From Actinomycetota bacterium (GTDB lineage: Bacteria > Actinomycetota > Actinomycetes > S36-B12), in assembly GCA_947449945.1 (NCBI GenBank), contig CANFTO010000008.1, positions 1 through 36,108 of the forward strand: a stretch of 36,108 nt of DNA, written 5' to 3'. Below are positions 16,547-27,843 of the stretch, one piece after another. Made by a program: the position numbers and the translations under genes. Under the pieces are notes generated by a model. That model worked only from the letters and a program-made list of their open reading frames with translations, had not been told where the DNA came from and did no database searches. Every line of letters starts with the position of its first letter. Within the stretch, counting starts at the first letter, position 1.

Positions 16547-17829
16547 CTTTGCGTAAGTGCTTCCCGGATAGGGACGAGCTTGGCGTTAGATTCCGCTAAT
16601 TCTTGCGCTGAATCTGATCCAGCAACAATTCCACAACCTGCAAAGGCTCTGATGGTTCCAGCCTCTTGGTTAATTTCTGCACACCGCAAGGCGATGCCAA
16701 ATTCGCCATCCCCATGCGCATCAATCCAGCCAACCGGACCTGCGTAACGTCCGCGATCCATGCCTTCGAGTTCGCGGATAGTGGCAAGTGCACGTTCAGT
16801 AGGCGTGCCACACACCGCGGCTGTTGGATGCAAGAGAGCGGCAAGCGCGAGCACTGGAACATCGTCAGCTAAACGACCAGTCACGTCAGTTGCAAGATGC
16901 TGCACGTTGGCAAGCTTCAACACATGTGGTTGATCAGGAACATCGAGATCTGTGCAGTGGGCAGCTAGGGAACGCGCAACGGAACGCACTGCATAAACGT
17001 GTTCCGCAAGATCTTTCTCGGAGGCAAGGAGTTCTTGTGCCATCGTTGCATCCGCTGTTGCATCGCCTTGACTTCGCACGGTGCCAGCAAGAACACGACT
17101 CGTGACAAGATCACCTGTGCGTCGCACCAACAGTTCAGGTGTTGCACCAATCAGACCAGAAACATTGAAGGTCCAGCACGATGGATACGCGGTTGCCAAT
17201 GCGCTTAACACGCTTCGCGCATCGATGCTTCCGTCAACTTGGCCAACAATGTCGCGTGCAAGTACAACTTTGTCGAGTTCTTTGTGGTTGATGCGTGTGA
17301 TCGCTTCTTCAACAGCGAGCCTCCAGCTCGTTGAAGTCTGACTTCCGTCAGTCCATTGCACATTCACAGGTGCTGTTGGAATGCTGACTGCACGCAATTC
17401 ATGTCGTGGATCGCCATCAATACCGATGGTGGTGATCCACGATTGACCGTTCTTGCGACCAATGAGTACGCGCGGAACGATGATGATTGATCTGCCTGGT
17501 TCGGGATCAAATGCAAATGAGGCAAACGCAACAGGCCCAGTACCTGGCATGGAAACGGTGTCGTCAATTGCGGTTTGGGCGCAAAATTTCGACCACCAAC
17601 GCTGTGCTCGGCTAAAGCGTTCAGTGCCGCTCACTTCAAGGCTGGCCGCGATTCCCCAGCCGACCATGCCCTCGCCATTGCGCACCCAACTCACAGCGTC
17701 GCCGGAAGGGAGAAGGGCCAGCAGGTTGCCTGGATCATCAAGGTGGCGGGTGCGAACCTGAATAGGAGCACTGATGCGCTCGATGGTGCGCCCGGCTTGT
17801 TTGGCGAGCTCAATACTTGGGTCAGGCAC
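16543..17829 (-). CDS. menF: Isochorismate synthase (MenF/EntC/DhbC family)
   Basis: Chorismate-binding domain: KVVLARDIVGQV, TFNVSGLIGATPELLVRRTGDLVTSRVLAGT, LASEKDLAEHVYAV, HPTAAVCGTPTERALA, YAGPVGWIDAHGDGEFGIALRCAEI, FAGCGIVAGSD. Confidence 0.93.
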   Translation of the reverse strand: MPDPSIELAKQAGRTIERISAPIQVRTRHLDDPGNLLALLPSGDAVSWVRNGEGMVGWGIAASLEVSGTERFSRAQRWWSKFCAQTAIDDTVSMPGTGPVAFASFAFDPEPGRSIIIVPRVLIGRKNGQSWITTIGIDGDPRHELRAVSIPTAPVNVQWTDGSQTSTSWRLAVEEAITRINHKELDKVVLARDIVGQVDGSIDARSVLSALATAYPSCWTFNVSGLIGATPELLVRRTGDLVTSRVLAGTVRSQGDATADATMAQELLASEKDLAEHVYAVRSVARSLAAHCTDLDVPDQPHVLKLANVQHLATDVTGRLADDVPVLALAALLHPTAAVCGTPTERALATIRELEGMDRGRYAGPVGWIDAHGDGEFGIALRCAEINQEAGTIRAFAGCGIVAGSDSAQELAESNAKLVPIREALTQS

Positions 17830-17834
17830 AGACC

Positions 17835-17841
17835 TAGCCTA
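17835..17841. promoter_or_regulatory. Overlapping opposed -10 elements between menF and menG: TAGGCT (minus, 17836-17841) and TAGCCT (plus, 17835-17840)
   Basis: TAGGCT on minus lies 6 nt from the menF GTG (17829); TAGCCT on plus would give a leader with AAGGA upstream of the menG GTG (17880). Confidence 0.5.
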
Positions 17842-17879
17842 GATGTGCGCGAGGTCAGCTGCGGTGCAAGGATGCTGAC

Positions 17880-18572
17880 GTGACTCGTGCTGACTTATCC
17901 AAGGACCCTTCTGCTGTTGCAGCCATGTTTGATGGGGTTGCTGAGCGCTATGACCTCGCGAATGATGTGTTGGCCTTGGGTCAGACCCGAATTTGGCGCC
18001 GGGCGGTGCTCCAGGCGGTCAAGCCGCTACCACGTGAAGTGATTTTGGACCTTGCGGCTGGTACCGGCACATCCAGTGTGCCTTTTGCTCAGGCAGGGGC
18101 GACCGTGATCCCCACTGATTTCTCGCTAGGAATGTTGCGGGTGGGCCACGAACGCCAGCCGGACTTACCCTTTGTCGCCGGAGACGGACTAAACCTCCCA
18201 TATCGTGACAAATCCTTCGATGCGGCCACGATTTCCTTCGGTTTACGCAATCTGGCTGATCGAGCCCGAGGATTGGCTGAATTTCGAAGGGTGCTCAAGC
18301 CCGGCGGTCGATTGGTGATCTGTGAGTTTTCCCATCCCACATTCAAGCCATTGCGCACCGTCTACACCGAATATCTCATGAAAGCCCTGCCAGCGGTAGC
18401 CACGAAAGTGGCGACAAATCCCGATGCATACGTGTATTTGGCGGAGTCAATCCGCGCGTGGCCAGACCAGCCGGCGCTGGGTCAAGAGCTCACCGATGCT
18501 GGGTTTAGCCAGGTTCAGTGGCGCAACCTTTCCGGGGGCATCGTGGCCGTCCACCGAGCAGTGAACCCGTAG
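17880..18572 (+). CDS. menG: Demethylmenaquinone methyltransferase MenG/UbiE
   Basis: [80 protein letters not shown]. Confidence 0.95.
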   Translation: MTRADLSKDPSAVAAMFDGVAERYDLANDVLALGQTRIWRRAVLQAVKPLPREVILDLAAGTGTSSVPFAQAGATVIPTDFSLGMLRVGHERQPDLPFVAGDGLNLPYRDKSFDAATISFGLRNLADRARGLAEFRRVLKPGGRLVICEFSHPTFKPLRTVYTEYLMKALPAVATKVATNPDAYVYLAESIRAWPDQPALGQELTDAGFSQVQWRNLSGGIVAVHRAVNP

Positions 18573-18609
18573 CGAGTGGCCCTCATAGCCGCCACTATGC
18601 TTACGCCGG

Positions 18610-18627
18610 TCGTGAAGCCGTTCACAA
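18610..18627. promoter_or_regulatory. Candidate Rex operator upstream of nuoA (TCGTGAAGCCGTTCACAA)
   Basis: 13 of 14 specified bases match TTGTGAANNNNTTCACAA; lies 44 nt upstream of the nuoA GTG; right arm contains TTCACA (5/6 to -35 TTGACA). Confidence 0.75.
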
Positions 18628-18671
18628 ACGCGCAATCTGGCCACAATGTTTGCGAACCTCAGGAGCGTTGA

Positions 18672-19031
18672 GTGAACGTATATACGCCGATCCTCGTATT
18701 GGGTCTACTGGCATTTGGCTTCGCTGTGTTCTCTGCAGTGATTGCTCCACTTACCGGTCCAAAGCGTTACAACCGCGCCAAGGTTGATGCCTACGAATGT
18801 GGCATCGAACCAACCCCGCAGCCAATTGGCGGCGGCCGTTTCCCAGTGAAGTACTACCTCACCGCGATGCTCTTCATTGTGTTTGATATTGAAATCGTCT
18901 TTTTGTATCCGTGGGCAGTCGCCTTCGATCGCATGGCTGTTTTCGGCTTGATCGAAATGGTGCTGTTCATCGTCACCGTCCTCGTCGTCTACGCATACGT
19001 GTGGCGTCGTCGTGGACTCGAGTGGGATTGA
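18672..19031 (+). CDS. nuoA: NADH-quinone oxidoreductase subunit A
   Basis: KRYNRAKVDAYECGIEPTPQPIGGGRFPVKYYLTAMLFIVFDIEIVFLYPWAV. Confidence 0.97.
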   Translation: MNVYTPILVLGLLAFGFAVFSAVIAPLTGPKRYNRAKVDAYECGIEPTPQPIGGGRFPVKYYLTAMLFIVFDIEIVFLYPWAVAFDRMAVFGLIEMVLFIVTVLVVYAYVWRRRGLEWD

Positions 19032-19043
19032 TCGGGAGTTCGC

Positions 19044-19598
19044 ATGGGTCTTGAAGAGAACCTGCCGTCTGGCGTCCTGTTGACGTCAGTTGAAAAGCTG
19101 GCTGGATACGCGCGCAAAGGGTCCCTGTGGCCGGCAACCTTCGGTCTTGCCTGCTGCGCCATTGAAATGATGGCCGTTGGTGGTCCGCGTTTCGATATCG
19201 CACGCTTTGGCATGGAAGTCTTCCGTGCTTCACCACGTCAGGCAGATCTCATGATCGTTGCCGGTCGAGTGAGCCAAAAAATGGCTCCAGTGCTTCGTCA
19301 GATTTACGACCAAATGCCAAACCCAAAGTGGGTCTTGGCGATGGGCGTGTGTTCGTCAAGTGGTGGCATGTTCAACAACTATGCAGTTGTGCAAGGTGTT
19401 GATCACGTAGTTCCCGTTGATATCTACTTGCCAGGTTGCCCACCGCGTCCTGAAATGTTGATTGATGCGATCTTGAAATTGCACGATGAAATTCAAGACA
19501 TGAAGCTTGGCTCAAATCGCCGCGCACAAATGCGGGAGTTGGAAGCTGAAGCTCTCGTTGCGCCATCAACTTCAGACATGAAGGGGCTTTTGCGATGA
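19044..19598 (+). CDS. nuoB: NADH-quinone oxidoreductase subunit B
   Basis: [87 protein letters not shown]...PGCPPRPE. Confidence 0.98.
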   Translation: MGLEENLPSGVLLTSVEKLAGYARKGSLWPATFGLACCAIEMMAVGGPRFDIARFGMEVFRASPRQADLMIVAGRVSQKMAPVLRQIYDQMPNPKWVLAMGVCSSSGGMFNNYAVVQGVDHVVPVDIYLPGCPPRPEMLIDAILKLHDEIQDMKLGSNRRAQMRELEAEALVAPSTSDMKGLLR

Positions 19599-20305
19599 GT
19601 GAAACTCCTGCAGTGCAAGTCGTTCCAGCTGGCGTCAGTCAATTTGAAGTCTTCCATGTACGTGAAGGTGCATTCGGTGGATCGGGCTCGGGTGATACCA
19701 GTGGTTTTGGTGGACTCGTTGAACTCATGCACATGCCAGAAGCTTCGGTTCGCCCATATGGCGGATGGTTTGATGAAGTTGCTGATGAACTTGAGCTCTC
19801 ACTGAAAGCCCGCAATATCAGCGCATCAGATGCAATTGAAAAAGTTGTGATCTCATTCAACGAAATCACCTTCTTCATTCGTCGCGATCAACTCGTCTCA
19901 GTGCTTTCGACCTTGCGCGACGAGCCAGGGCTTCGCTTCGAGTTTTCTACGGGCGTTAGTGGTGTTCATTACCCCGGTGACACCGGCCGTGAATTGCATG
20001 CGGTCTATCACTTGATGTCGATCACCCATAACCGCCGCATCCGAGTTGAAGTGGTTACTCCAGGTTCAGATCGCCATATTCCTTCGTCGGTCAGTTTGTA
20101 CCCAACCAATGACTGGCATGAACGTGAAACCTTTGACTTCTTCGGCATTATTTTCGATGGCCACCCTGCATTAACGCGCATTGAAATGCCAGATGACTGG
20201 CCAGGACATCCACAGCGCAAGGACTACCCATTGGGTGGCATTCCAGTTGAATACAAGGGCGCAACTATTCCGCCACCAGATCAGCGGAGGTCGTACAACT
20301 CATGA
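19595..20305 (+). CDS. nuoC: NADH-quinone oxidoreductase subunit C
   Basis: [83 protein letters not shown] overlap. Confidence 0.97.
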   Translation: MSETPAVQVVPAGVSQFEVFHVREGAFGGSGSGDTSGFGGLVELMHMPEASVRPYGGWFDEVADELELSLKARNISASDAIEKVVISFNEITFFIRRDQLVSVLSTLRDEPGLRFEFSTGVSGVHYPGDTGRELHAVYHLMSITHNRRIRVEVVTPGSDRHIPSSVSLYPTNDWHERETFDFFGIIFDGHPALTRIEMPDDWPGHPQRKDYPLGGIPVEYKGATIPPPDQRRSYNS

Positions 20306-21663
20306 CCACAGACAACGTCACGTACACCAGCGCACCAGCGCAGGCCAATGATCCATATGCGAACCTCGGAGATTCCGAAGAGGGACGCATCTTCAACGTT
20401 GGCGGCGGCGACTGGGATTCGATCACTGTTGATCCTGATAGCGATTCAGAGCGCATCGTTGTCAATATGGGTCCTCAGCACCCATCAACACATGGTGTGC
20501 TCCGTTTGATTCTTGAAATTGAAGGTGAGTACGTCACTGAAGCCCGTTGCGGCATCGGTTACCTACACACTGGCATCGAAAAGAACATGGAGTTCCGCTC
20601 CTTTACGCAAGGTGTTACCTACGCAACGCGCATGGACTACCTCGCACCATTCTTCAACGAAACCGTGTACTGCCTAGCAATTGAAAAGCTGCTCGGCATT
20701 ACTGATCAAATTCCAGAGCGTGCCAACGTCATTCGCGTAATGATGATGGAACTCAATCGAATTTCATCGCACCTCGTTGCGCTTGCAACTGGTGGCATGG
20801 AACTTGGTGCTCTCACCGCGATGGAATTTGGTTTCCGCGAGCGCGAACTCATTCTCGACATTTTCGAAATGATCACCGGCCTCCGCATGAACAACGCATA
20901 CATCCGTCCGGGTGGCGTTGCTCAGGATCTTCCTTCGGGCGCAGAAGAAAAAATCCGCGAAACCATTCCACTACTACGCAAGCGACTGAAAGACACTGCT
21001 GATCTTCTCGTTGATAACAACATCTGGATGGGTCGCACAGTCGGCATTGGGTTCCTTGACCTCACCGGTTGCATGGCTCTGGGTGTTACCGGTCCTGTGC
21101 TGCGCGCGACTGGTTTCCCTCAGGACCTTCGTAAGTCTCAGCCGTACTGTGGCTATGAAAACTACGAGTTTGACGTTGTTACCGAAAACACCAGCGATGC
21201 TTATGGGCGCTTCCTGATTCGTATTCGCGAAATGGAACAGTCAATTCGCATCGTCGAGCAGGCACTTGATCGCTTGCAGCCAGGTCCAGTGATGGTTGAA
21301 GACAAAAAGATTGCATGGCCAGCCCAGTTGTCTGTTGGCAGTGATGGTCAGGGCAACTCACTTGAGCACATCCGCGAGATCATGTCGGAGTCAATGGAAG
21401 CGTTGATTCACCACTTCAAGTTGGTCACTGAAGGTTTCCGTGTTCCTGTTGGTCAGGTCTACACGGCAATTGAAGCGCCACGTGGAGAACTCGGATGTCA
21501 CTTGGTGAGCGCCGGTGGCACGCGTCCATTCCGTGTGCACTTCCGCGATCCGTCATTCACGAATCTTCAGTCAGTTGCGGCTATGTGCGAGGGCGGTCAG
21601 ATTGCTGACGTCATCGCAGCTGTTGCAAGCATCGATCCAGTTATGGGCGGAGTCGATCGCTAA
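20302..21663 (+). CDS. nuoD: NADH-quinone oxidoreductase subunit D
   Basis: [23 protein letters not shown]...[16 protein letters not shown]...; [32 protein letters not shown]. Confidence 0.98.
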   Translation: MTTDNVTYTSAPAQANDPYANLGDSEEGRIFNVGGGDWDSITVDPDSDSERIVVNMGPQHPSTHGVLRLILEIEGEYVTEARCGIGYLHTGIEKNMEFRSFTQGVTYATRMDYLAPFFNETVYCLAIEKLLGITDQIPERANVIRVMMMELNRISSHLVALATGGMELGALTAMEFGFRERELILDIFEMITGLRMNNAYIRPGGVAQDLPSGAEEKIRETIPLLRKRLKDTADLLVDNNIWMGRTVGIGFLDLTGCMALGVTGPVLRATGFPQDLRKSQPYCGYENYEFDVVTENTSDAYGRFLIRIREMEQSIRIVEQALDRLQPGPVMVEDKKIAWPAQLSVGSDGQGNSLEHIREIMSESMEALIHHFKLVTEGFRVPVGQVYTAIEAPRGELGCHLVSAGGTRPFRVHFRDPSFTNLQSVAAMCEGGQIADVIAAVASIDPVMGGVDR

Positions 21664-21685
21664 CGCGGTCGAGAGGTGAGAAAAC

Positions 21686-22339
21686 ATGGCCATTAACGAG
21701 CAGACACTTGCGAGCATGCGCGAACTCGTCGCACGCTATCCACAGCCGCGCTCTGCGCTGTTGCCAATGCTGCATCTTGTGCAAAGCGCAGAGGGTGAAG
21801 TCACAACCGACGGCATCGCAGCCTGTGCAGAGGTGCTTGGCATTTCCCCTGCTGAAGTCACCGGTGTTTCAACCTTCTACACGATGTACAAGCGCAAGCC
21901 CGTAGGTGAACACCACATTGGCGTCTGCGTGAACACATTGTGCGGTCTCCTTGGTGGAGACGCGGTGTACGAAGCGCTTTCCGAGCGCCTTGGCATTGGC
22001 CACAACGAACCCACTGCTGACGGCAAGTTCTCACTTGAGCGCATTGAATGTCAGGCAGCATGTACGCACGCACCTGTCATGACTGTCGACTGGGAATTCA
22101 TGGACGACGTCACTCCGACATCCGCACTCGATGTGATTGACCGACTGTCCCGTGGCGAGCGCGTTGAATCAACTCGCGGTCCGGTCATCCGTAACTTTGA
22201 GGCTACAGAGCACACGTTAGCTTTCCCAGACGATGGCCTTGCAGGCGAAGGAATCTCCGTAGACGCCAAGATGCTTGCCGGCTTGCGTTATGCAAAGGAA
22301 CACAACATGTCTGCCCCTCGTTCCGGACAGGAGGGCTAA
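21686..22339 (+). CDS. nuoE: NADH-quinone oxidoreductase subunit E
   Basis: GVCVNTLCGLLGG...IECQAACTHAPVMTVD ([2Fe-2S] ligands CxxxxC and CxxxC). Confidence 0.97.
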   Translation: MAINEQTLASMRELVARYPQPRSALLPMLHLVQSAEGEVTTDGIAACAEVLGISPAEVTGVSTFYTMYKRKPVGEHHIGVCVNTLCGLLGGDAVYEALSERLGIGHNEPTADGKFSLERIECQAACTHAPVMTVDWEFMDDVTPTSALDVIDRLSRGERVESTRGPVIRNFEATEHTLAFPDDGLAGEGISVDAKMLAGLRYAKEHNMSAPRSGQEG

Positions 22340-22342
22340 GTC

Positions 22343-23647
22343 ATGACTCTTACCCCGGTTATCACCGAGCACTGGGATCAACCAGATCTCTACACACTTG
22401 ATGGATACAAGCGCGTTGGTGGTTATGTTGCGCTTGAAAAGGCGTTGAAGCTGGATCCTGACGCAATCATCAACACCGTGAAGGATTCTGGGCTACGTGG
22501 TCGTGGTGGCGCAGGATTCCCAACGGGCATGAAGTGGAGCTTCGTTCCACAAAATGATGGCAAGCCTCACTACCTCGTTGTGAACGCTGATGAGTCAGAG
22601 CCTGGCGCTTGTAAAGACATTCCCATCATGATGGCCAACCCGCATGCGTTGATCGAAGGCGTGATTATTACCTCGTTTGCGATTCGTGCGAACCATGCCT
22701 TCATCTACATTCGTGGTGAAGTACCAAACGCACTTCGCAAGGTGGCAAATGCAGTCGCAGAAGCGCGTCGTGCTGGTCTCATTGGCAAGAACATCCTGGG
22801 TTCAGGTTTTGATCTTGAAATCGTTGTGCATTCAGGTGCAGGTGCGTACATCTGCGGTGAAGAAACCGCTCTTCTAGATTCACTTGAAGGGTTCCGCGGT
22901 CAACCGCGATTGAAGCCACCGTTTCCGGCTGTTGCTGGTTTGTATGCATCGCCAACGGTGATCAACAACGTCGAAACAATCTGCAACATCCCGTACATCA
23001 TTGATCGCGGTGTTGATTGGTTCCGATCATTTGGTACCGAGAAGTCACCTGGCTTCAAGGTGTGGGCAGTTTCCGGACACGTGAACAACCCAGGCATCTT
23101 TGAAGCACCACTGGGCATCACCATGCGTCAGCTTTTGGAATATGCAGGCGGTGTCCGTGGCGGTGGCAAGGTGAAGTTTTGGCTGCCAGGTGGATCGTCG
23201 GTGCCATTGCTTACTGAAGAACATCTTGATCTTCCGATGACCTACGAAGAGATGGCTGCCGCGGGAACCATGCTTGGTACCGGAACGCCAATGATCTTCG
23301 ATGAAACAGTCAGTGTCGTGAAGGCAGTTACTCGATGGCTTGAGTTCTATAAGCATGAATCATGTGGAAAGTGCACACCGTGTCGTGAAGGTACGTACTG
23401 GATCACCGGCATGCTGGAGAACTTCGAGCACGGCCATGCCAAGGAATCTGATCTCGATCTGCTTGTGAGTGCATGTAACCAGATTGCAGGTCGTTCATTC
23501 TGTGCATTGGGTGATGCGGCAGCAACGCCGTTCCCAGCTGCACTGAAGTACTTCCGTGATGAATTTGTCGCGGCAACCAATTCACCGGTCGATGATGCAT
23601 TCGATCCGGTGGCTTCCTACATCTACGCGGGAGCTGCAACCCGATGA
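22343..23647 (+). CDS. nuoF: NADH-quinone oxidoreductase subunit F
   Basis: LRGRGGAGFPTGMKWSF, VNADESEPGACKD, GAGAYICGEETALLDSLEG, ESCGKCTPCREGTYW. Confidence 0.98.
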   Translation: MTLTPVITEHWDQPDLYTLDGYKRVGGYVALEKALKLDPDAIINTVKDSGLRGRGGAGFPTGMKWSFVPQNDGKPHYLVVNADESEPGACKDIPIMMANPHALIEGVIITSFAIRANHAFIYIRGEVPNALRKVANAVAEARRAGLIGKNILGSGFDLEIVVHSGAGAYICGEETALLDSLEGFRGQPRLKPPFPAVAGLYASPTVINNVETICNIPYIIDRGVDWFRSFGTEKSPGFKVWAVSGHVNNPGIFEAPLGITMRQLLEYAGGVRGGGKVKFWLPGGSSVPLLTEEHLDLPMTYEEMAAAGTMLGTGTPMIFDETVSVVKAVTRWLEFYKHESCGKCTPCREGTYWITGMLENFEHGHAKESDLDLLVSACNQIAGRSFCALGDAAATPFPAALKYFRDEFVAATNSPVDDAFDPVASYIYAGAATR

Positions 23648-26010
23648 GCGAAAACCTCACCACTGAAGTGGTGCCAATGGTCAATGTGAACATTGATGGC
23701 GTTTCCATTGCTGTTCCCAAGGGCACCCTGGCAATCCGCGCCGCCGAAATGATCGGTGTGGAGATTCCACGTTTTTGTGACCACCCACTGCTTGAGCCAG
23801 TTGCGGCCTGTCGTGCTTGCTTGATTGAAGTTGAAGGCATGCCAAAGCCACAGCCAGCGTGCGCGCAGGTCGTGAACGATGGCATGACCATTCGCACGCA
23901 GCAGTCATCCGAGGTTGCCAAGGAGGCACAAGAAGGTGTGATGGAGTTCCTCCTCATCAATCACCCGCTTGATTGTCCAGTGTGCGACAAGGGCGGCGAG
24001 TGCCCACTGCAAAACCAAGCGATGTCTGTTGGTCGACCAGAATCTCGCTTTGAAGGTGAAAAGCGTACGTTCGAAAAGCCAATTAACGTCAGTGCTCAGA
24101 TTCTTCTTGATCGTGAGCGTTGTGTATCTTGCGCTCGTTGCACTCGCTTCGCGGATCAGATCGCTGGCGATCCGATGATCGAACTTCTCGAGCGCGGCGC
24201 CAAGCAGCAAGTTGGCACTGCTGATGATCAGCCGTTTGATTCGTACTTCTCCGGAAACACTGTGCAGATTTGCCCAGTTGGCGCATTGACCAGTGCGGCT
24301 TATCGCTTCCGTTCACGTCCATTCGATCTGGTTTCAGTACCAACAACCTGTGAGCACTGTGCTTCAGGTTGTTCACTTCGCACTGACTACCGTCGTGGTG
24401 AAATCACTCGTCGTTTGGCTTGGGAAAATCCAGAAGTCAACGAAGACTGGAACTGCGACAAGGGCCGATTCGCTTTCCCTTACCTCACCGAAGGTCGCAT
24501 CAGTACTCCGTTAGTGCGCGAAAACGGTGAACTTCGCCCAGCGTCATGGCCAGAAGCCATTGACGTAGCAGCTCGAGGGCTATCGCAAGCTGGCGCATCA
24601 ACCGGTGTGCTCACGGGTGGTCGCTTGACTCAAGAAGATGCTTACGCATACGCGAAGTTTGCTCGCGCGATTCTTGGCACGGACAACCTCGACTTCCGAG
24701 CACGGGCAACTTCAGCTGAAGAAACACAGCTACTTCGTTCAACAATCGCGGGGACTCCAATCAAGGTCACGTATGACGCCCTTGAGTCCGCACCGTTTGT
24801 GCTTTTGGTTTCCTTCGAACCTGAAGATGAGTCACCAATGGTCTTCTTGCGCTTGCGTAAGGCACACACCAAGGTGGCAAGTATTGGTGCAGTCGCAACT
24901 CGTGGCTTGAACAAAATGGGTGGCACGTTGATTGCAGCCGCACCTGGCGATGAAGCGATTGCTCTGAATAACCTCGCTGCAGATGTGAAGCAGGCACTTG
25001 CTCAACCCGGTGCGGTGATTCTTGTTGGTGAGCGAGTTGCAGCAAGCGAAGGTGCAGCGTCAGCGGTTGCCAAGTTGGCAAGTGAGACAGGTGCAGTTCT
25101 TGCTTGGGTTCCACGTCGAGCAGGGGAGCGCGGTGCACTTGATGCAGGCGCACTTGCCGGTTTGCTGCCAGGTGGACGTCCGCTCACCGATGCTTCAGCT
25201 CGCGCAGAAGTTGCTGCCGCATGGGGCATCGATGCACAGGCTCTGCCAAACTCGGCCGGTCTTTCCGGTGACAGCATCCTGGATGCAGCAAGCCGCGAAA
25301 CCTTATGGACACTGGTTGTGGGTGGCGTTGACGCTGTCGATCTTCCTGATCCGGAAGTTACCGCTGCTGCAGTTCGCCGTGCTGGCTTCATCGTGTCCCT
25401 TGATCATCACCACTCAGACTTCACCCAAGCCGCAGACGTAGTGCTGCCGATTGCATTAGTCACTGAGAAAGCTGGAACGTTTGTGGATTGGGAAGGTCGT
25501 CCACGTCCGTTTGGCCAGGTCTTTAAGGATGCTCTTGCAATGAGCGATGCAACAGTGCTGGGCATGATCGCAAATGCGATTGGCAAGCAGGCTGGGGCTT
25601 GGGATGTGGCAGGTATTCGTCGCGAACTTTCTGGCCTAGGCCAATGGAGTGGCGCTCGTGAAAGCGCTCCTGAAGTTCAGGGCAGCCCCAAGAATGTTGA
25701 CGGATTCCGTTTGGCGTCATGGCGTGAATTACTTGACGCAGGTGTGATGCAAGAAGGTGAACCATTCTTGGCCGCTACTGCTCGTGAGGTCGTGGCATTG
25801 GTTTCCGCACACTCGAGTGCTCAACTTGGTTCGCCTGCAACGGTCACTGTTGCTGGACCGTCAGGTTCAGTTGTGTTGCCACTTGTTATTGGCGATGTCA
25901 TCGACAACGTGGTCTTCGTGCCGATGAACTCAACCGATTGCTCTATCTACCGTGATCTTGGTGCTCGCATTGGATCCGCGGTTGCCGTAACTGCAGGAGG
26001 TGTCGCATGA
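23644..26010 (+). CDS. nuoG: NADH-quinone oxidoreductase subunit G
   Basis: N-terminal [2Fe-2S] [62 protein letters not shown]-x27-C motif. Confidence 0.97.
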   Translation: MSENLTTEVVPMVNVNIDGVSIAVPKGTLAIRAAEMIGVEIPRFCDHPLLEPVAACRACLIEVEGMPKPQPACAQVVNDGMTIRTQQSSEVAKEAQEGVMEFLLINHPLDCPVCDKGGECPLQNQAMSVGRPESRFEGEKRTFEKPINVSAQILLDRERCVSCARCTRFADQIAGDPMIELLERGAKQQVGTADDQPFDSYFSGNTVQICPVGALTSAAYRFRSRPFDLVSVPTTCEHCASGCSLRTDYRRGEITRRLAWENPEVNEDWNCDKGRFAFPYLTEGRISTPLVRENGELRPASWPEAIDVAARGLSQAGASTGVLTGGRLTQEDAYAYAKFARAILGTDNLDFRARATSAEETQLLRSTIAGTPIKVTYDALESAPFVLLVSFEPEDESPMVFLRLRKAHTKVASIGAVATRGLNKMGGTLIAAAPGDEAIALNNLAADVKQALAQPGAVILVGERVAASEGAASAVAKLASETGAVLAWVPRRAGERGALDAGALAGLLPGGRPLTDASARAEVAAAWGIDAQALPNSAGLSGDSILDAASRETLWTLVVGGVDAVDLPDPEVTAAAVRRAGFIVSLDHHHSDFTQAADVVLPIALVTEKAGTFVDWEGRPRPFGQVFKDALAMSDATVLGMIANAIGKQAGAWDVAGIRRELSGLGQWSGARESAPEVQGSPKNVDGFRLASWRELLDAGVMQEGEPFLAATAREVVALVSAHSSAQLGSPATVTVAGPSGSVVLPLVIGDVIDNVVFVPMNSTDCSIYRDLGARIGSAVAVTAGGVA

Positions 26011-27308
26011 CCGAAGGTCAGTGGGGATGGTTTGGCGTAGATCCTTGGTGGATCGTTATCGTCAAAGTTCTTGGCATCTTCGTGCTTCTGGTGTTGCTCA
26101 CACTGTTCACCATTTGGTGGGAACGACGCGTAGTTTCGCGAATGCAACATCGCATCGGACCTAACCGGGTTGGACCGTTTGGTTTATTGCAGTCCCTCAT
26201 GGACGGCGTGAAACTCGCACTTAAGGAAGAAATTGTTCCGAAGGGTGTTCATCTCGCTGTCTATTGGATTGCTCCAATCATTTCGGCGACGATGGCCTTC
26301 ACCGCTTTTGCAGTGATTCCGTTCGGCCCTCTCGTAAACATGTTCGGCGTGGAAACACCGCTGCAACTCACAGACTTCCCAGTCTCAGTTCTGTATGTCC
26401 TTGCGATTGCGTCGATTGGGATCTACGGCATCGTGCTTGCAGGTTGGGCTTCTGGCTCGATCTATCCGCTACTCGGTGGACTGCGTTCAAGCGCGCAAAT
26501 GATTTCATATGAAATTGCTATGGGATTGTCGTTTGTCGCGGTGTTCCTCTACGCAGGTTCGATGTCGACTTCAGAGATTGTTTCTTCCCAGGAGCCAATC
26601 TGGTTCGCAGTGATTTTGTTGCCGTCGTTCTTGATTTACGTCACGGCCATGGTTGGCGAAACCAACCGCGCACCATTTGACCTTCCGGAAGCTGAAGGCG
26701 AACTTGTCGGTGGTTTCCACACTGAGTACTCCTCTATGAAGTTCGCACTCTTCTTCCTGGCTGAATACATCAACATGGTGACGGTTTCAGCATTGGCAAC
26801 CACGCTCTTCCTCGGTGGATGGCGTGCACCTTGGCCAATCTCACTTTGGGAAGCCTCGAACACTGGTTACTGGCCAATTCTTTGGTGGTTAGTCAAGGTT
26901 CAAATCTTTATCTTTGTCTTCATCTGGCTGCGTGGCACGTTGCCTCGTTTGCGGTACGACCAGTTCATGAAGTTCGGCTGGAAGGTTCTTATTCCAGTAT
27001 CGATCGCATGGATCCTGATCGTCGCAACCGCGCGTGTGCTGCGTAACGACGTCACGATGAGCAACACAGAAATCCTCTTGATCGGTGGCGCCATCATCGT
27101 GGTGCTGCTCATTGGATCTTGGTTGTTGCAGTCGCGATCAGATCGCAAGGCAGCTGAACTTGAAGAAGCGAAAGCAAAGGCACACGCTCGTCCCTTCGAT
27201 GCAATGGCAGGCGGGTACCCCGTTCCACCAATGCCAGGACAGCAAGTGACCTTGCCAACGCGCCGCGCAACATCATCCGTTACTACGCAGGAGGCCATCG
27301 ATGGCTGA
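26007..27308 (+). CDS. nuoH: NADH-quinone oxidoreductase subunit H
   Basis: [95 protein letters not shown]. Confidence 0.98.
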   Translation: MTEGQWGWFGVDPWWIVIVKVLGIFVLLVLLTLFTIWWERRVVSRMQHRIGPNRVGPFGLLQSLMDGVKLALKEEIVPKGVHLAVYWIAPIISATMAFTAFAVIPFGPLVNMFGVETPLQLTDFPVSVLYVLAIASIGIYGIVLAGWASGSIYPLLGGLRSSAQMISYEIAMGLSFVAVFLYAGSMSTSEIVSSQEPIWFAVILLPSFLIYVTAMVGETNRAPFDLPEAEGELVGGFHTEYSSMKFALFFLAEYINMVTVSALATTLFLGGWRAPWPISLWEASNTGYWPILWWLVKVQIFIFVFIWLRGTLPRLRYDQFMKFGWKVLIPVSIAWILIVATARVLRNDVTMSNTEILLIGGAIIVVLLIGSWLLQSRSDRKAAELEEAKAKAHARPFDAMAGGYPVPPMPGQQVTLPTRRATSSVTTQEAIDG

Positions 27309-27843
27309 GCTGCCCCAAGCAATCCGGGGATTCTGGGTCACCTTCGCGACCATGTTCAAGAAGGTGGTCACTGAGCAATACCCAGAGGACTCACATAAGT
27401 ACCCTCCACAGCCACGTTTCCATGGCCGTCACCAACTCAACCGTTGGGCTGACGGTTTGGAAAAGTGTGTGGGTTGCGAATTGTGTGCCTGGGCTTGCCC
27501 CGCTGACGCGATCTATGTTGAAGGTGCATCAAACACTGAAGAAGAGCGCTTCTCACCAGGTGAGCGTTACGGACGTGTGTACCAAATCAACTACGCGCGA
27601 TGCATTTTCTGCGGTCTGTGCATTGAGGCATGCCCAACGCGTGCGCTCACAATGACCAACGAATTTGAATTAGCAGATAACAACCGCGCAGATCTGATTT
27701 ACGAAAAGAAAGATCTTCTCGGTCCACTGCTGGCTGGCATGGTTCCAGCTCCACACGCAATGGTTGAAGGAACCACAGAGCAGGACTACTACGCCAACCG
27801 CGTTAAGGGTCCAGATCTCGTTGAACGGGAGGCGAACTCGTGA
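27301..27843 (+). CDS. nuoI: NADH-quinone oxidoreductase subunit I
   Basis: Two 4Fe-4S motifs [20 protein letters not shown] and [26 protein letters not shown]. Confidence 0.98.
   Translation: MAELPQAIRGFWVTFATMFKKVVTEQYPEDSHKYPPQPRFHGRHQLNRWADGLEKCVGCELCAWACPADAIYVEGASNTEEERFSPGERYGRVYQINYARCIFCGLCIEACPTRALTMTNEFELADNNRADLIYEKKDLLGPLLAGMVPAPHAMVEGTTEQDYYANRVKGPDLVEREANS

Noticed and set aside
23403-23960. 185-aa minus-strand ORF antisense to nuoF/nuoG
   Set aside because: Shadow ORF of conserved nuo genes; no recognisable family.
27301-27308. Possible programmed frameshift at the nuoH/nuoI overlap
   Set aside because: 8-bp start/stop overlap fits ordinary translational coupling, as do the ATGA/GTGA overlaps throughout the nuo operon; no slippery sequence needed.
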